Shown: positions 17,646-25,781 of the stretch, in pieces
Layout: each line of letters starts with the position of its first letter
How positions within the stretch are numbered: the stretch's first letter is position 1
Assembly (NCBI GenBank): GCA_902469965.1
Contig: CABREP010000015.1
Coordinates: forward strand, 1-43,612
DNA: 43,612 nucleotides
Direction: 5' to 3'
DNA from: Egerieimonas sp900552095
GTDB taxonomy: Bacteria; Bacillota; Clostridia; Lachnospirales; Lachnospiraceae
Program-made: the position numbers and the translations under genes
The notes under the pieces: model-generated
The model's database searches: none
Told to the model about the DNA's origin: nothing
Seen by the model: only the letters and a program-made list of their open reading frames with translations

Positions 17646-18140
17646 ATGGCTGACACTGCAAAGAGAAGGGCAGATTCAGGATCGGATCAAAGAAGAGAAC
17701 AGTATTATATAGATGGAAATGCTGTTCGGAAACTGCAGACTGCTCCGGAAAAAAAGGAGAAGCGGGCAGAAAGGCAGGTTAGCCATGAAGCACGAAAGAA
17801 CAGAGCGAAGGCGCTGCGCATGAGCAGAGGCTACGTTCTGTTCCTGGCACTGGTATCAGTGGCTTCTCTGGGGATGTGCGTAAAATTTCTCCAGCTAAAA
17901 GCGGTTGTTACTACGCAGAATGAGACGGTTGCTGCTTTGGAGAGCCGTTTAAGCAAGCTGAAGGCGGAAAATGATGCGCTTTACAACAATACATTTTCCT
18001 CTGTGGATCTGGATGAGGTGAAAAGTATCGCCATGAACCGTCTGGGGATGCAGACGGCAGACGAGGATCAGATTGTTGGGTTCAGCCTGTCGGGAAACAG
18101 CTATGTGCGCCAGTATCAGGATGTACCGGATGCGGAGTAG
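17646..18140 (+). CDS. ftsL: Cell division protein FtsL
   Basis: Bitopic division protein of 164 residues. A basic cytoplasmic tail of about 58 residues is followed by a membrane helix (about 59-82) and a coiled coil starting ETVAALESRLSKLKAE, the FtsL/DivIC plan. It lies between rsmH and a class B PBP, the conserved position of ftsL, and would bridge FtsQ and the PBP in the divisome. Primary sequence is poorly conserved in this family, so the call relies on topology and place. Confidence 0.85.
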   Translation: MADTAKRRADSGSDQRREQYYIDGNAVRKLQTAPEKKEKRAERQVSHEARKNRAKALRMSRGYVLFLALVSVASLGMCVKFLQLKAVVTTQNETVAALESRLSKLKAENDALYNNTFSSVDLDEVKSIAMNRLGMQTADEDQIVGFSLSGNSYVRQYQDVPDAE

Positions 18141-18150
18141 GTGAGCGGAT

Positions 18151-20376
18151 TTGAAAAAACAGAGCAGGACAAAAAAGGCTGTGGAGCGTTCTTCACAGCT
18201 TAAACTGAATACAAAAATGCGAAAAAAGCTGGTAGGACTATTTGGTTTAGTTGTGCTGGCTTTAGTCGGTTTAGCGGTCAGAATTACATTTATCAATGCC
18301 AGCTCCGGCAGCCAGTACCGCAAACAGGTATTGAGTCAGGAACAGCAGCAGTATGAGAGCCGGGTGATCCCCTTTAAGAGGGGGCAGATCACAGACCGGA
18401 ACGGAACACTTCTGGCCAGCAGCGAGAAGCTTTATAATGTGATCCTGGACTGTAAGGTAATTAATTCAGATGAGGATTACAGACAGCCGACCATAGATGC
18501 GGTGACCAGTATTCTGGGGATCACGGAGGAAGAGATTACATCGAAGCTGGACAGTCCGGAGACAGAGAGCAGCCAGTATATCATCCTGAAAAAGGAAGTT
18601 CCCATCACGGACAAGAAGACCTTTGAAGACTATGTCAATATGGAAGATGAGGCGTATCAGAGTCTGGACAAGGCACAGAGGAAAGAAGTGGCGAAAGTCC
18701 GCAACAATATCAAGGGAATCTGGTTTGAGGAAAATTATAAGAGAAATTATCCGCTGAATTTTGTGGCCAGCGATGTGCTGGGTTTTACCAACTCGGGAAA
18801 CGTGGCTGATTATGGTATCGAGGGCTATTATTCTGATATTTTAAATGGAGTGGACGGAAGACAGTACGGATATTTTAATTCGGACGCAGATGTGGAGCAG
18901 ACGATTATCGAGCCGGTCAACGGCAAGAGCCTTGTGACGACGCTGGATGTGAATATTCAGCAGATTGTGGAGAAAAATATTGATAAATTCCTCACCAGTT
19001 TAAAAGGAGATGAGGAGACGCCCTGGGATGAGGAAACCCAGCGGCTGGGAGCCAAAAATGTGGGGGTGATCGTGCAGAATCCGAAGACGGGAGAGATTCT
19101 CGCCATGGCGGATTCCAGATCCTACGATCCCAACAATCCCAGAGATCTGAAGAACTACTATTCTTCCGAGCAGATCCGAGCCATGAGCGAGCAGGATCAG
19201 ATCGAAGCCCTCAATGACATCTGGAAGAATTACTGCGTTACCGATGCCTATGAGCCGGGTTCCACCACGAAGCCGCTGACACTGGCCGGAGCGCTGGAGG
19301 CGGGAATCGTCTATGACGGGGAAGAATTTCTCTGCGATGGAAAGCAGACGTATGCCAGCACCGATATTTACTGCGATAATACCAGCGGACACGGCATGGA
19401 GACGCTCCGGGATGCAATCCGGGATTCCTGCAACGATACGCTGATGCAGGTGGCGGAGCGGATGGGCGCGGCAGAGCTGGCCAAGACGCTGGAAGAGTTT
19501 AACATGGGTGTCAAGACAGGAATCGACCTGCCCGGAGAGTCTTCTGGAATTACCCATGAAGTGGAAAATATGGGAGCTGTGGAGCTTGCCACCTCTTCTT
19601 TCGGCCAGACGTTTACCTGTACGATGATCCAGGAGAGCACAGCGATCTGTGCGTTGGTAAACGGCGGATATTATTATAAACCCCATGTGGTGAGCAAGAT
19701 TCTGGATGAGAACGGCGCAGTGGTGAAAAATATTGAACCCGTTCTGGAGAAGCAGGTTGTTTCCCAGGAGATCAGCGATATTGTAAAAGAGTACATGTCT
19801 TCTGTTGTGGAGAAAGGCGGAACCGGGACGAGAGCCAAAGTAAAGGGATATACCATGGGAGGAAAAACCGGTACGGCGGAGAAGTATCCCCGTTCCGATC
19901 AGCGTTATCTTGTATCTTTTGTAGGATTTGTGCCCCTTGATGATCCCCAGGTGGTTGTCTACGTGGTGATCGATGAGCCGAACCTGCCCAGCCAGGAGAA
20001 CAGTAAGGTTCCGGCGGAACTGACGAATCAGATTCTGACGGAGATCCTTCCTTATATGAATATTTATCCCGATGAGCAGAAGAAAACGGAAGAAGAAAAT
20101 GCCGGCGCTCAGGATACTGGAAGCGGAAACGGTGGAAATGGATCTGTTGTGGAGAGCGGTGGAAATGGAGGAAACAGTTCTGACGCGGAGCCGGAGAGCG
20201 GAGGGAACGGAGGAAACAGTTCCGATGCAGAGCCGGAGAGCAGCCAGGAGAGCCAGAATACGCTGGGCAATCCCAATATTCCGGCGCCTCTGGAGGGCGG
20301 TCAGAACGGAAATGTGCTGAACAGTACTTTTGAAGGCAACGGGCTGACAAATGAAGAGGGACTGACTCTGCAATAA
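18151..20376 (+). CDS. ftsI: Class B penicillin-binding protein (FtsI/PBP2-like)
   Basis: Septal peptidoglycan transpeptidase of 741 residues. It has an N-terminal membrane helix (about 26-46), a dimerisation domain, and a transpeptidase domain with SxxK at Ser371 (STTK), SxN at Ser426 (SCN) and KTG at 572-574. There is no PASTA domain. The C-terminal 90 residues are low complexity (Gly, Asn, Ser, Glu) with two exact 14-residue repeats, SGGNGGNSSDAEPE. The start is TTG 18151, since TGA lies just upstream in frame; AGGTGAG precedes it by five bases. Whether it is the vegetative FtsI or the sporulation SpoVD cannot be told from sequence alone. Confidence 0.9.
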   Translation: MKKQSRTKKAVERSSQLKLNTKMRKKLVGLFGLVVLALVGLAVRITFINASSGSQYRKQVLSQEQQQYESRVIPFKRGQITDRNGTLLASSEKLYNVILDCKVINSDEDYRQPTIDAVTSILGITEEEITSKLDSPETESSQYIILKKEVPITDKKTFEDYVNMEDEAYQSLDKAQRKEVAKVRNNIKGIWFEENYKRNYPLNFVASDVLGFTNSGNVADYGIEGYYSDILNGVDGRQYGYFNSDADVEQTIIEPVNGKSLVTTLDVNIQQIVEKNIDKFLTSLKGDEETPWDEETQRLGAKNVGVIVQNPKTGEILAMADSRSYDPNNPRDLKNYYSSEQIRAMSEQDQIEALNDIWKNYCVTDAYEPGSTTKPLTLAGALEAGIVYDGEEFLCDGKQTYASTDIYCDNTSGHGMETLRDAIRDSCNDTLMQVAERMGAAELAKTLEEFNMGVKTGIDLPGESSGITHEVENMGAVELATSSFGQTFTCTMIQESTAICALVNGGYYYKPHVVSKILDENGAVVKNIEPVLEKQVVSQEISDIVKEYMSSVVEKGGTGTRAKVKGYTMGGKTGTAEKYPRSDQRYLVSFVGFVPLDDPQVVVYVVIDEPNLPSQENSKVPAELTNQILTEILPYMNIYPDEQKKTEEENAGAQDTGSGNGGNGSVVESGGNGGNSSDAEPESGGNGGNSSDAEPESSQESQNTLGNPNIPAPLEGGQNGNVLNSTFEGNGLTNEEGLTLQ
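20155..20238 (+). repeat. Two 42-base tandem repeats in the PBP tail
   Basis: Units at 20155-20196 and 20197-20238 both encode SGGNGGNSSDAEPE. They differ at several third codon positions, so the duplication is not recent or is under protein-level selection. Confidence 0.8.
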
Positions 20377-20384
20377 CAGTAATA

Positions 20385-20435
20385 CCCTCGGGGAAAATGC
20401 CATACACTACAGTGAGAATGGAATTTCCCCGGGGG
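20385..20435 (+). promoter_or_regulatory. Hairpin hiding the start site of the second PBP
   Basis: CCCTCGGGGAAA (20385-20396) pairs with TTTCCCCGGGGG (20424-20435), 12 bp with one G-U. The 3' arm contains GGGGG, the ribosome binding site of the ATG at 20442. No U-tract follows, so it is not a terminator. Reduced or conditional translation of the second PBP is an inference. Confidence 0.55.
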
Positions 20436-20441
20436 ATCTTT

Positions 20442-22175
20442 ATGCGCCGCAATAAAACGTATAATAAGAAAAAAATACTGGTGATCTTCACCGTGTGCAG
20501 CGGTCTTTTGCTGGGACTGGCCGGGCGGCTGGTATATCTGATGGTATTTCAGTCTGATTATTATGCGGAAAAAGCAGATGAACTGCATCAGAGAGAGCGG
20601 GAGATTAAGGCAGCTCGGGGAAAGATCATAGATGCCAATGGAACAGTGTTGGCGGCCAATAAGACAGTCTGTACTGTTTCGGTAATCCACAGTCAGATCC
20701 GGGATCCGGAGGCTGTTGTGGATATGTTGGTAAAGGAATTGGGGATTACGGAGGAAACGGCGCGAAAGCGTGTGGAAAAAGTTTCTTCTATTGAGAGGGT
20801 GAAGACGAATGTGGAGAAGGAAGTAGGGGATAAGATCCGCGCTTACCATTTGGACGGTGTAAAAGTGGACGAAGATTTCCGGCGCTATTATCCCTGCGGG
20901 TCGCTGGCTTCTAAAGTTCTGGGATTTACCGGAGGGGATAACCAGGGGATTATCGGCCTGGAGGTAAAGTACGACGAGATTCTGCAGGGGATCAACGGGA
21001 AGATTCTGACTTTTACGGATGCAAGAGGGGTAGAACTTGACGGGGCGGGAGAAAAAAGGGTGGAGCCGGCAGCGGGATATGACCTCCATATCAGCCTGGA
21101 CAGCAATATACAGCTTTATGCTCAGCAGGAGGCGCTTCGGGTCATGGAGGAGAAGCAGGCCGAGCGGGTGTCCATTTTGCTGATGAATCCGCAGAACGGA
21201 GAGATTTATGCCTGCGTCAATGTTCCGGAATTTGATCTGAACAATCCCTTTGAGCTGAATACGGGGCAGAGTCTGGAAGGGATGGACGGGAAAGAAAAAC
21301 AGGATCTTCTGAATCAGATGTGGAGAAATCCCTGTATGAATGATACGTACGAACCGGGATCCACGTTCAAGATCATTACCATGGCCGCGGGACTTGAGGC
21401 GGGGGTGGTATCTTTAAATGACACCTTCTCCTGTCCGGGTTTTCGGATCGTGGATGACAGGCGGATCCACTGCCATAAGCGGACGGGACACGGAAGTGAA
21501 ACCTTCCTCCAGGGAGCGGAAAATTCCTGCAATCCAGTCTTCATTGATGTGGGGCTCCGCCTGGGAGCCGAGCGGTATTATGAATATTTTGAACAGTTTG
21601 GCCTTCTGGAGAAAACCGGGATTGATCTTCCTGGAGAGGCATCTACGATCATGCACAAAAAGGAGAATATCGGAAATGTGGAGCTGGCTACGATTTCCTT
21701 TGGCCAGTCTTTTCAGATCACGCCGGTTCAGCTGGCGGCGACAGTGAGTTCTCTGATTAACGGGGGGACCCGGGTGACACCCCATTTTGGAGTGCGGGCA
21801 GAGGACGGGGAAGGTAATGTGATAGAGACTTTTTCCTATGGAAAGCGGGAGCATGTGGTGTCGGAGGAGACGTCCCGTCAGGTGCGGGATATTCTGGAGC
21901 ACGTGGTCTCCGAGGGATCCGGGAAAAATGCGGCTGTTGAAGGATATTCCGTAGGGGGAAAGACGGCGACCTCCCAGACGCTTCCCAGAAGCGCGAACCG
22001 TTACATTTCTTCCTTCCTGGGATTTGCCCCGGCGGAGGATCCGAAGATCCTGGGCCTCTGTGTGATCCACGATCCTCAGGGTGTTTATTACGGAGGAACG
22101 GTGGCCGCTCCTGTGATAAGAAGGATTTTTGAAAATGTGCTCCCCTATCTGGGTATTGATAAAACAGTTGATTAA
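20442..22175 (+). CDS. Second class B penicillin-binding protein (SpoVD-like)
   Basis: Tandem paralogue of the preceding PBP: N-terminal membrane helix (about residues 12-34), dimerisation domain and transpeptidase domain. SxxK is Ser307 (STFK) and SxN is Ser362 (SCN), but the third motif reads KTA (507-509) instead of KTG. There is no PASTA domain or long tail. In-frame ATGs at 20397 and 20418 lack a proper ribosome site; ATG 20442 has GGGGGA in place and gives a normal start with basic residues (577 residues). It could be the sporulation-specific SpoVD or a second division enzyme. Confidence 0.9.
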   Translation: MRRNKTYNKKKILVIFTVCSGLLLGLAGRLVYLMVFQSDYYAEKADELHQREREIKAARGKIIDANGTVLAANKTVCTVSVIHSQIRDPEAVVDMLVKELGITEETARKRVEKVSSIERVKTNVEKEVGDKIRAYHLDGVKVDEDFRRYYPCGSLASKVLGFTGGDNQGIIGLEVKYDEILQGINGKILTFTDARGVELDGAGEKRVEPAAGYDLHISLDSNIQLYAQQEALRVMEEKQAERVSILLMNPQNGEIYACVNVPEFDLNNPFELNTGQSLEGMDGKEKQDLLNQMWRNPCMNDTYEPGSTFKIITMAAGLEAGVVSLNDTFSCPGFRIVDDRRIHCHKRTGHGSETFLQGAENSCNPVFIDVGLRLGAERYYEYFEQFGLLEKTGIDLPGEASTIMHKKENIGNVELATISFGQSFQITPVQLAATVSSLINGGTRVTPHFGVRAEDGEGNVIETFSYGKREHVVSEETSRQVRDILEHVVSEGSGKNAAVEGYSVGGKTATSQTLPRSANRYISSFLGFAPAEDPKILGLCVIHDPQGVYYGGTVAAPVIRRIFENVLPYLGIDKTVD

Positions 22176-22196
22176 TGGGGGAAAAGGTTTTATACT
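22168..22196 (+). promoter_or_regulatory. Internal promoter ahead of mraY
   Basis: TTGATT (22168-22173), 17 bases, then TATACT (22191-22196). The -35 box lies in the last codons of the second PBP. This would give mraY, murD, ftsW, murA and divIB a supply independent of the mraZ promoter. Confidence 0.55.
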
Positions 22197-22210
22197 TACA
22201 GGTATAAAAC
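22187..22210 (+). promoter_or_regulatory. Perfect inverted repeat over the mraY promoter
   Basis: GTTTTATAC (22187-22195) and GTATAAAAC (22202-22210) are perfect 9-base arms around TTACAG. The repeat covers the -10 box and the expected start point, so it is placed like an operator. It could also act as an RNA hairpin in read-through transcripts. Confidence 0.55.
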
Positions 22211-22237
22211 GGAATAAGAATACATACGAGGTGGATT

Positions 22238-23194
22238 ATGGATTTTAAAGTAGTGATACCGGTACTGATTTCCTTTGCAGTCAGCCTGGCCCTGGGACCG
22301 GTGCTGATCCCGTTTCTGCGCAGGCTGAAAGCCTCCCAGACAGAGCGGGAGGACGGAGTAAAATCGCATCTGAAAAAGGCGGGAACTCCCACCATGGGAG
22401 GAATCATCTTTCTTCTGGCGGTGCTTGTCACATCGCTCATTTACGTGAAGGATTATCCCAAGATCATTCCGGTACTTTTTCTTACCCTGGGATTTGGCCT
22501 GATCGGTTTTCTGGATGATTATCTGAAAGTGGTTTTGAGAAGATCGGACGGACTGCTTCCCTGGCAGAAGATGATCGGTCAGATTCTGGTGACAGGCATT
22601 TTCTGTTTTTATATGATTCGGTACACAGATGTGCCGCTGACGATCCTGGTTCCTTTCACAGGAGGATTTGAACTGGATCTGGGCTGGCTTGCCGTACCGC
22701 TGCTCTTCGTGGCAGTGATCGGAACGGTAAACGGAGTAAACTTTACCGACGGACTGGATGGTTTGGCTTCCAGCGTGACGATCATGGTGGCGGTCTTCTT
22801 TTCCGTGGTGGCTATTGGGACAGGCAGCGGGATTGAGCCGATTACCTGTGCAGTAGTGGGCGGACTGATGGGATTTTTGCTGTTTAATGTATTTCCGGCG
22901 AAGGTTTTCATGGGAGATACCGGGTCGCTGGCGCTGGGGGGATTTGTGGCAGGTACTGCTTATATGCTGCAAATGCCGCTGTTCCTTCTGATCGTAGGTC
23001 TGATCTATCTGGTGGAAGTACTTTCCGTCATGATCCAGGTGACCTATTTTAAGGCGACGCACGGAAAGAGATTTTTTAAGATGGCGCCTATTCATCATCA
23101 TTTTGAACTGTGCGGCTGGTCAGAGACGCGGATCGTGGCGGTATTTTCCATTGCCACGGCGATCCTCTGCATGATCGCCCTGCTGGGACTGTAA
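22238..23194 (+). CDS. mraY: Phospho-N-acetylmuramoyl-pentapeptide transferase MraY
   Basis: Integral membrane enzyme that moves phospho-MurNAc-pentapeptide to undecaprenyl phosphate, making lipid I. The catalytic DDY is at residues 93-95, NFTDGLDGLA contains Asp171, and MGDTGSLALGG follows. The 318 residues contain about ten membrane helices. It is followed by murD after 13 bases. Product lipid I needs MurG, whose gene is not in this window. Confidence 0.97.
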   Translation: MDFKVVIPVLISFAVSLALGPVLIPFLRRLKASQTEREDGVKSHLKKAGTPTMGGIIFLLAVLVTSLIYVKDYPKIIPVLFLTLGFGLIGFLDDYLKVVLRRSDGLLPWQKMIGQILVTGIFCFYMIRYTDVPLTILVPFTGGFELDLGWLAVPLLFVAVIGTVNGVNFTDGLDGLASSVTIMVAVFFSVVAIGTGSGIEPITCAVVGGLMGFLLFNVFPAKVFMGDTGSLALGGFVAGTAYMLQMPLFLLIVGLIYLVEVLSVMIQVTYFKATHGKRFFKMAPIHHHFELCGWSETRIVAVFSIATAILCMIALLGL

Positions 23195-23207
23195 AAGGAG
23201 TAAAGAT

Positions 23208-24563
23208 ATGGAGTGGAACAAAAAGAGAGTGCTGGTGTTCGGCACCGGGATCAGCGGAATCGGCGCTGCCAATCTTCTGATCCGGATGGGAGCCGGAGTC
23301 CTGCTCTATGATGGAAATGAAAAATTAAAAAAAGAAGAGATTCTGGCGAAACTGGAGCCGGGAGCGCAGGTGGAAGTGATTCTGGGAGAACTGTCCCGGG
23401 AAGAGAGCGCGCGGCTGGATCTGGTTGTCCTAAGTCCGGGTGTTCCCACAGATCTGCCCCTGGTGAAGGAGTTAGAAGAGGCGGGGCTTCCCATCTGGGG
23501 AGAGGTAGAACTGGCCTATGCAGTGGGACAGGGCCGGGTACTGGCCATCACCGGAACCAATGGCAAGACGACGACGACGGCGCTTCTGGGGAAGATTATG
23601 GGAGATGATCAGGACAGTGTCTTCGTGGTGGGAAATATTGGAACGCCTTACACCTCTGCGGCGCTTCAGATGAAGCCGGAGAGTGTGACGGTGGCTGAGA
23701 TCAGTAGTTTTCAGCTGGAGACGATCCACCGCTTTCATCCGCAGGTCAGCGCTATCTTAAATATTACGGAGGATCATCTGAACCGTCACCACACGATGGA
23801 AGAGTATATCCGGGTGAAAGAGCGGATCGCGGAAAACCAGACGGCGGATGAGGTCTGTGTTTTGAATTATGAGGATCCGATCCTGAGAAATTTTGGCAGA
23901 CAGATGAAATGCAAAGCGCTCTATTTTTCCAGTGAGAGGGAACTTGAGGAAGGCATTTTCTTAAGAGACGGCAAGATCGTGCTGCGCTGGGACGGAACAG
24001 AGCAGGAAATCGTCCGGACGGAAGAGCAGAAGCTTCTGGGAACGCACAACTTTGAAAATATTATGGCGGCTGCGGCGATGGCTTACTGCGCCGGAGTGCC
24101 GAAAGAACAGATCAGAAAAAGTATCTGCGAATTTACAGCTGTGGAACACCGGATCGAGTATGTGACGGAGAAAAACGGCGTAGCTTATTACAATGATTCC
24201 AAGGGGACCAACCCGGATGCGGCCATTAAGGGGATTCAGGCGATGAACCGCCCCACTTATCTGATCGGCGGAGGCTACGACAAGGAATCCTCCTATGGAG
24301 AGTGGATCCGAGCCTTCGACGGGAAGGTGCGCTGTCTGGTACTGATCGGACAGACCAGGGAAAAGATTGCTGCCGAGGCGAGAAAACAGGGATTTACGGA
24401 TATTGTGCTGGCAGATAGCCTGGAAGAAGCAGTCAGGATCTGCGCGGAAAAAGCGAAGCCGGGGGAGGCGGTGCTGCTGTCGCCGGCCTGCGCCAGCTGG
24501 GGGCAGTTTGATAATTATGAACAGAGGGGCCGGATGTTTAAAGAGTATGTGCGGGCGCTCTGA
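23208..24563 (+). CDS. murD: UDP-MurNAc-L-alanine:D-glutamate ligase MurD
   Basis: Mur ligase that adds D-Glu, the step before MurE. It has an N-terminal Rossmann domain (GTGISGIGAANLL), the ATP loop GTNGKTTT from residue 116, NDSKGTNPDA, and the C-terminal LSPACASWGQFDNYEQRG signature. The 451-residue length is standard. Located in the dcw cluster between mraY and ftsW as usual. Confidence 0.97.
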   Translation: MEWNKKRVLVFGTGISGIGAANLLIRMGAGVLLYDGNEKLKKEEILAKLEPGAQVEVILGELSREESARLDLVVLSPGVPTDLPLVKELEEAGLPIWGEVELAYAVGQGRVLAITGTNGKTTTTALLGKIMGDDQDSVFVVGNIGTPYTSAALQMKPESVTVAEISSFQLETIHRFHPQVSAILNITEDHLNRHHTMEEYIRVKERIAENQTADEVCVLNYEDPILRNFGRQMKCKALYFSSERELEEGIFLRDGKIVLRWDGTEQEIVRTEEQKLLGTHNFENIMAAAAMAYCAGVPKEQIRKSICEFTAVEHRIEYVTEKNGVAYYNDSKGTNPDAAIKGIQAMNRPTYLIGGGYDKESSYGEWIRAFDGKVRCLVLIGQTREKIAAEARKQGFTDIVLADSLEEAVRICAEKAKPGEAVLLSPACASWGQFDNYEQRGRMFKEYVRAL

Positions 24564-24587
24564 AGAGGAGATACATAATTTGTTTTT

Positions 24588-24622
24588 CACCGTCATAAGC
24601 TGTTAAAAACAGCCGGGCGGTG
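24588..24622 (+). promoter_or_regulatory. Nested hairpin at the ftsW start site
   Basis: Outer arms CACCG (24588-24592) and CGGTG (24618-24622) enclose inner arms GCTGT (24599-24603) and ACAGC (24609-24613). The 3' outer arm overlaps GGTGGG, the only ribosome-site candidate for ATG 24627. Just upstream, AGAGGAG with a TTG at 24580 opens an 8-codon frame that ends inside the hairpin. A control role is inference. Confidence 0.35.
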
Positions 24623-24626
24623 GGCT

Positions 24627-25721
24627 ATGAGAGAGGAAAAGAAAAAGGATCAGGGAAAGCTGGACTGCTGGCTTTTGTTTCTGGTTCTTTTTTTTGTGGT
24701 TTTCGGCCTGGTTCTTCTGTACAGCACCAGTGCTTATAATGGGAGGGTGAAATTCCATGATCCCGCCTATTATTTTAAAAAGCAGCTGTTTGCAGCTGCA
24801 CTGGGGGGAGGAGTGCTCTATCTGGTATCCAGAATGGATTATCACCGGATTGCCCGTTTTTCTCCCGGATTTTATCTTCTGTCCCTCCTGCTTTCTCTGG
24901 CAGTACTTTTTGTGGGAAAAGAGATTAATGGCTCCAAAAGATGGCTTTCTCTGGGACCGCTTTCTTTCCAGCCGGCGGAGTTTGCCAAGGTGGCAGTGAT
25001 CCTGCTTCTGGCCTGGTATGTGAGCGGCAGGGCGAAGGACACGGAGAACTTCCGGTTTATGTGCCGGGTTCTGCTGCTGATCCTTCCCATCGTGGGACTT
25101 GTGGGAACCAACAATCTGAGTACTGCCATTATCATTCTGGGGATTGGTGTTATGAGTATTTTTGTTTCCCATCCCCGCTATCTGCCCTTCGTGGGAATGG
25201 GAGGAGCAGGGATTGCCTTTATTGCGGTTTTTCTGAGCATGGAAAGCTACCGGCTGGAACGTCTGGCAGTCTGGCGTGATCCAGAAGCGTATGAGAAGGG
25301 ATTTCAGACGATCCAGGGGCTGTATGCCATCGGAAGCGGAGGGCTCTTCGGCCGGGGGCTGGGGAGCAGCATGCAGAAGCTGGGATTTGTCCCGGAGGCT
25401 CAGAATGATATGATTTTTTCTATTATCTGCGAGGAACTGGGACTGGTGGGGGCGCTGATCCTGATGGGAGCCTTTGGACTGCTGCTCTGGAGGCTGATGG
25501 TGCTCTCCATCCATGCGCCGGATCTTCTGGGAAGTCTGATCTGCGGCGGAATTATGGGTCATATGGCGATGCAGGTCATCTTAAATATTGCGGTTGTCAC
25601 CAATACCATTCCCAATACGGGGATCACGCTTCCCTTTATCAGCTACGGGGGGACTTCGGTGCTTTTTCTGATGGCAGAGATGGGGCTGGCGCTCTCGGTG
25701 GGAAGACAGGAGAAAGGATAG
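24627..25721 (+). CDS. ftsW: Peptidoglycan polymerase FtsW (SEDS family)
   Basis: Multi-pass SEDS glycosyltransferase that polymerises lipid II at the septum with its partner class B PBP. About ten membrane helices fit in 364 residues. The family segment FVPEAQNDMIFSIICEELG carries the conserved acidic residue thought to be catalytic, and FISYGGTSVLF is the C-terminal signature. It could be called RodA by similarity alone; its place among division genes favours FtsW. Confidence 0.93.
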   Translation: MREEKKKDQGKLDCWLLFLVLFFVVFGLVLLYSTSAYNGRVKFHDPAYYFKKQLFAAALGGGVLYLVSRMDYHRIARFSPGFYLLSLLLSLAVLFVGKEINGSKRWLSLGPLSFQPAEFAKVAVILLLAWYVSGRAKDTENFRFMCRVLLLILPIVGLVGTNNLSTAIIILGIGVMSIFVSHPRYLPFVGMGGAGIAFIAVFLSMESYRLERLAVWRDPEAYEKGFQTIQGLYAIGSGGLFGRGLGSSMQKLGFVPEAQNDMIFSIICEELGLVGALILMGAFGLLLWRLMVLSIHAPDLLGSLICGGIMGHMAMQVILNIAVVTNTIPNTGITLPFISYGGTSVLFLMAEMGLALSVGRQEKG

Positions 25722-25781
25722 GCACCAACGGGATGGGGCGGGCATAAGATAATATATAGGAGAAGATACGGGGGGCATGGC

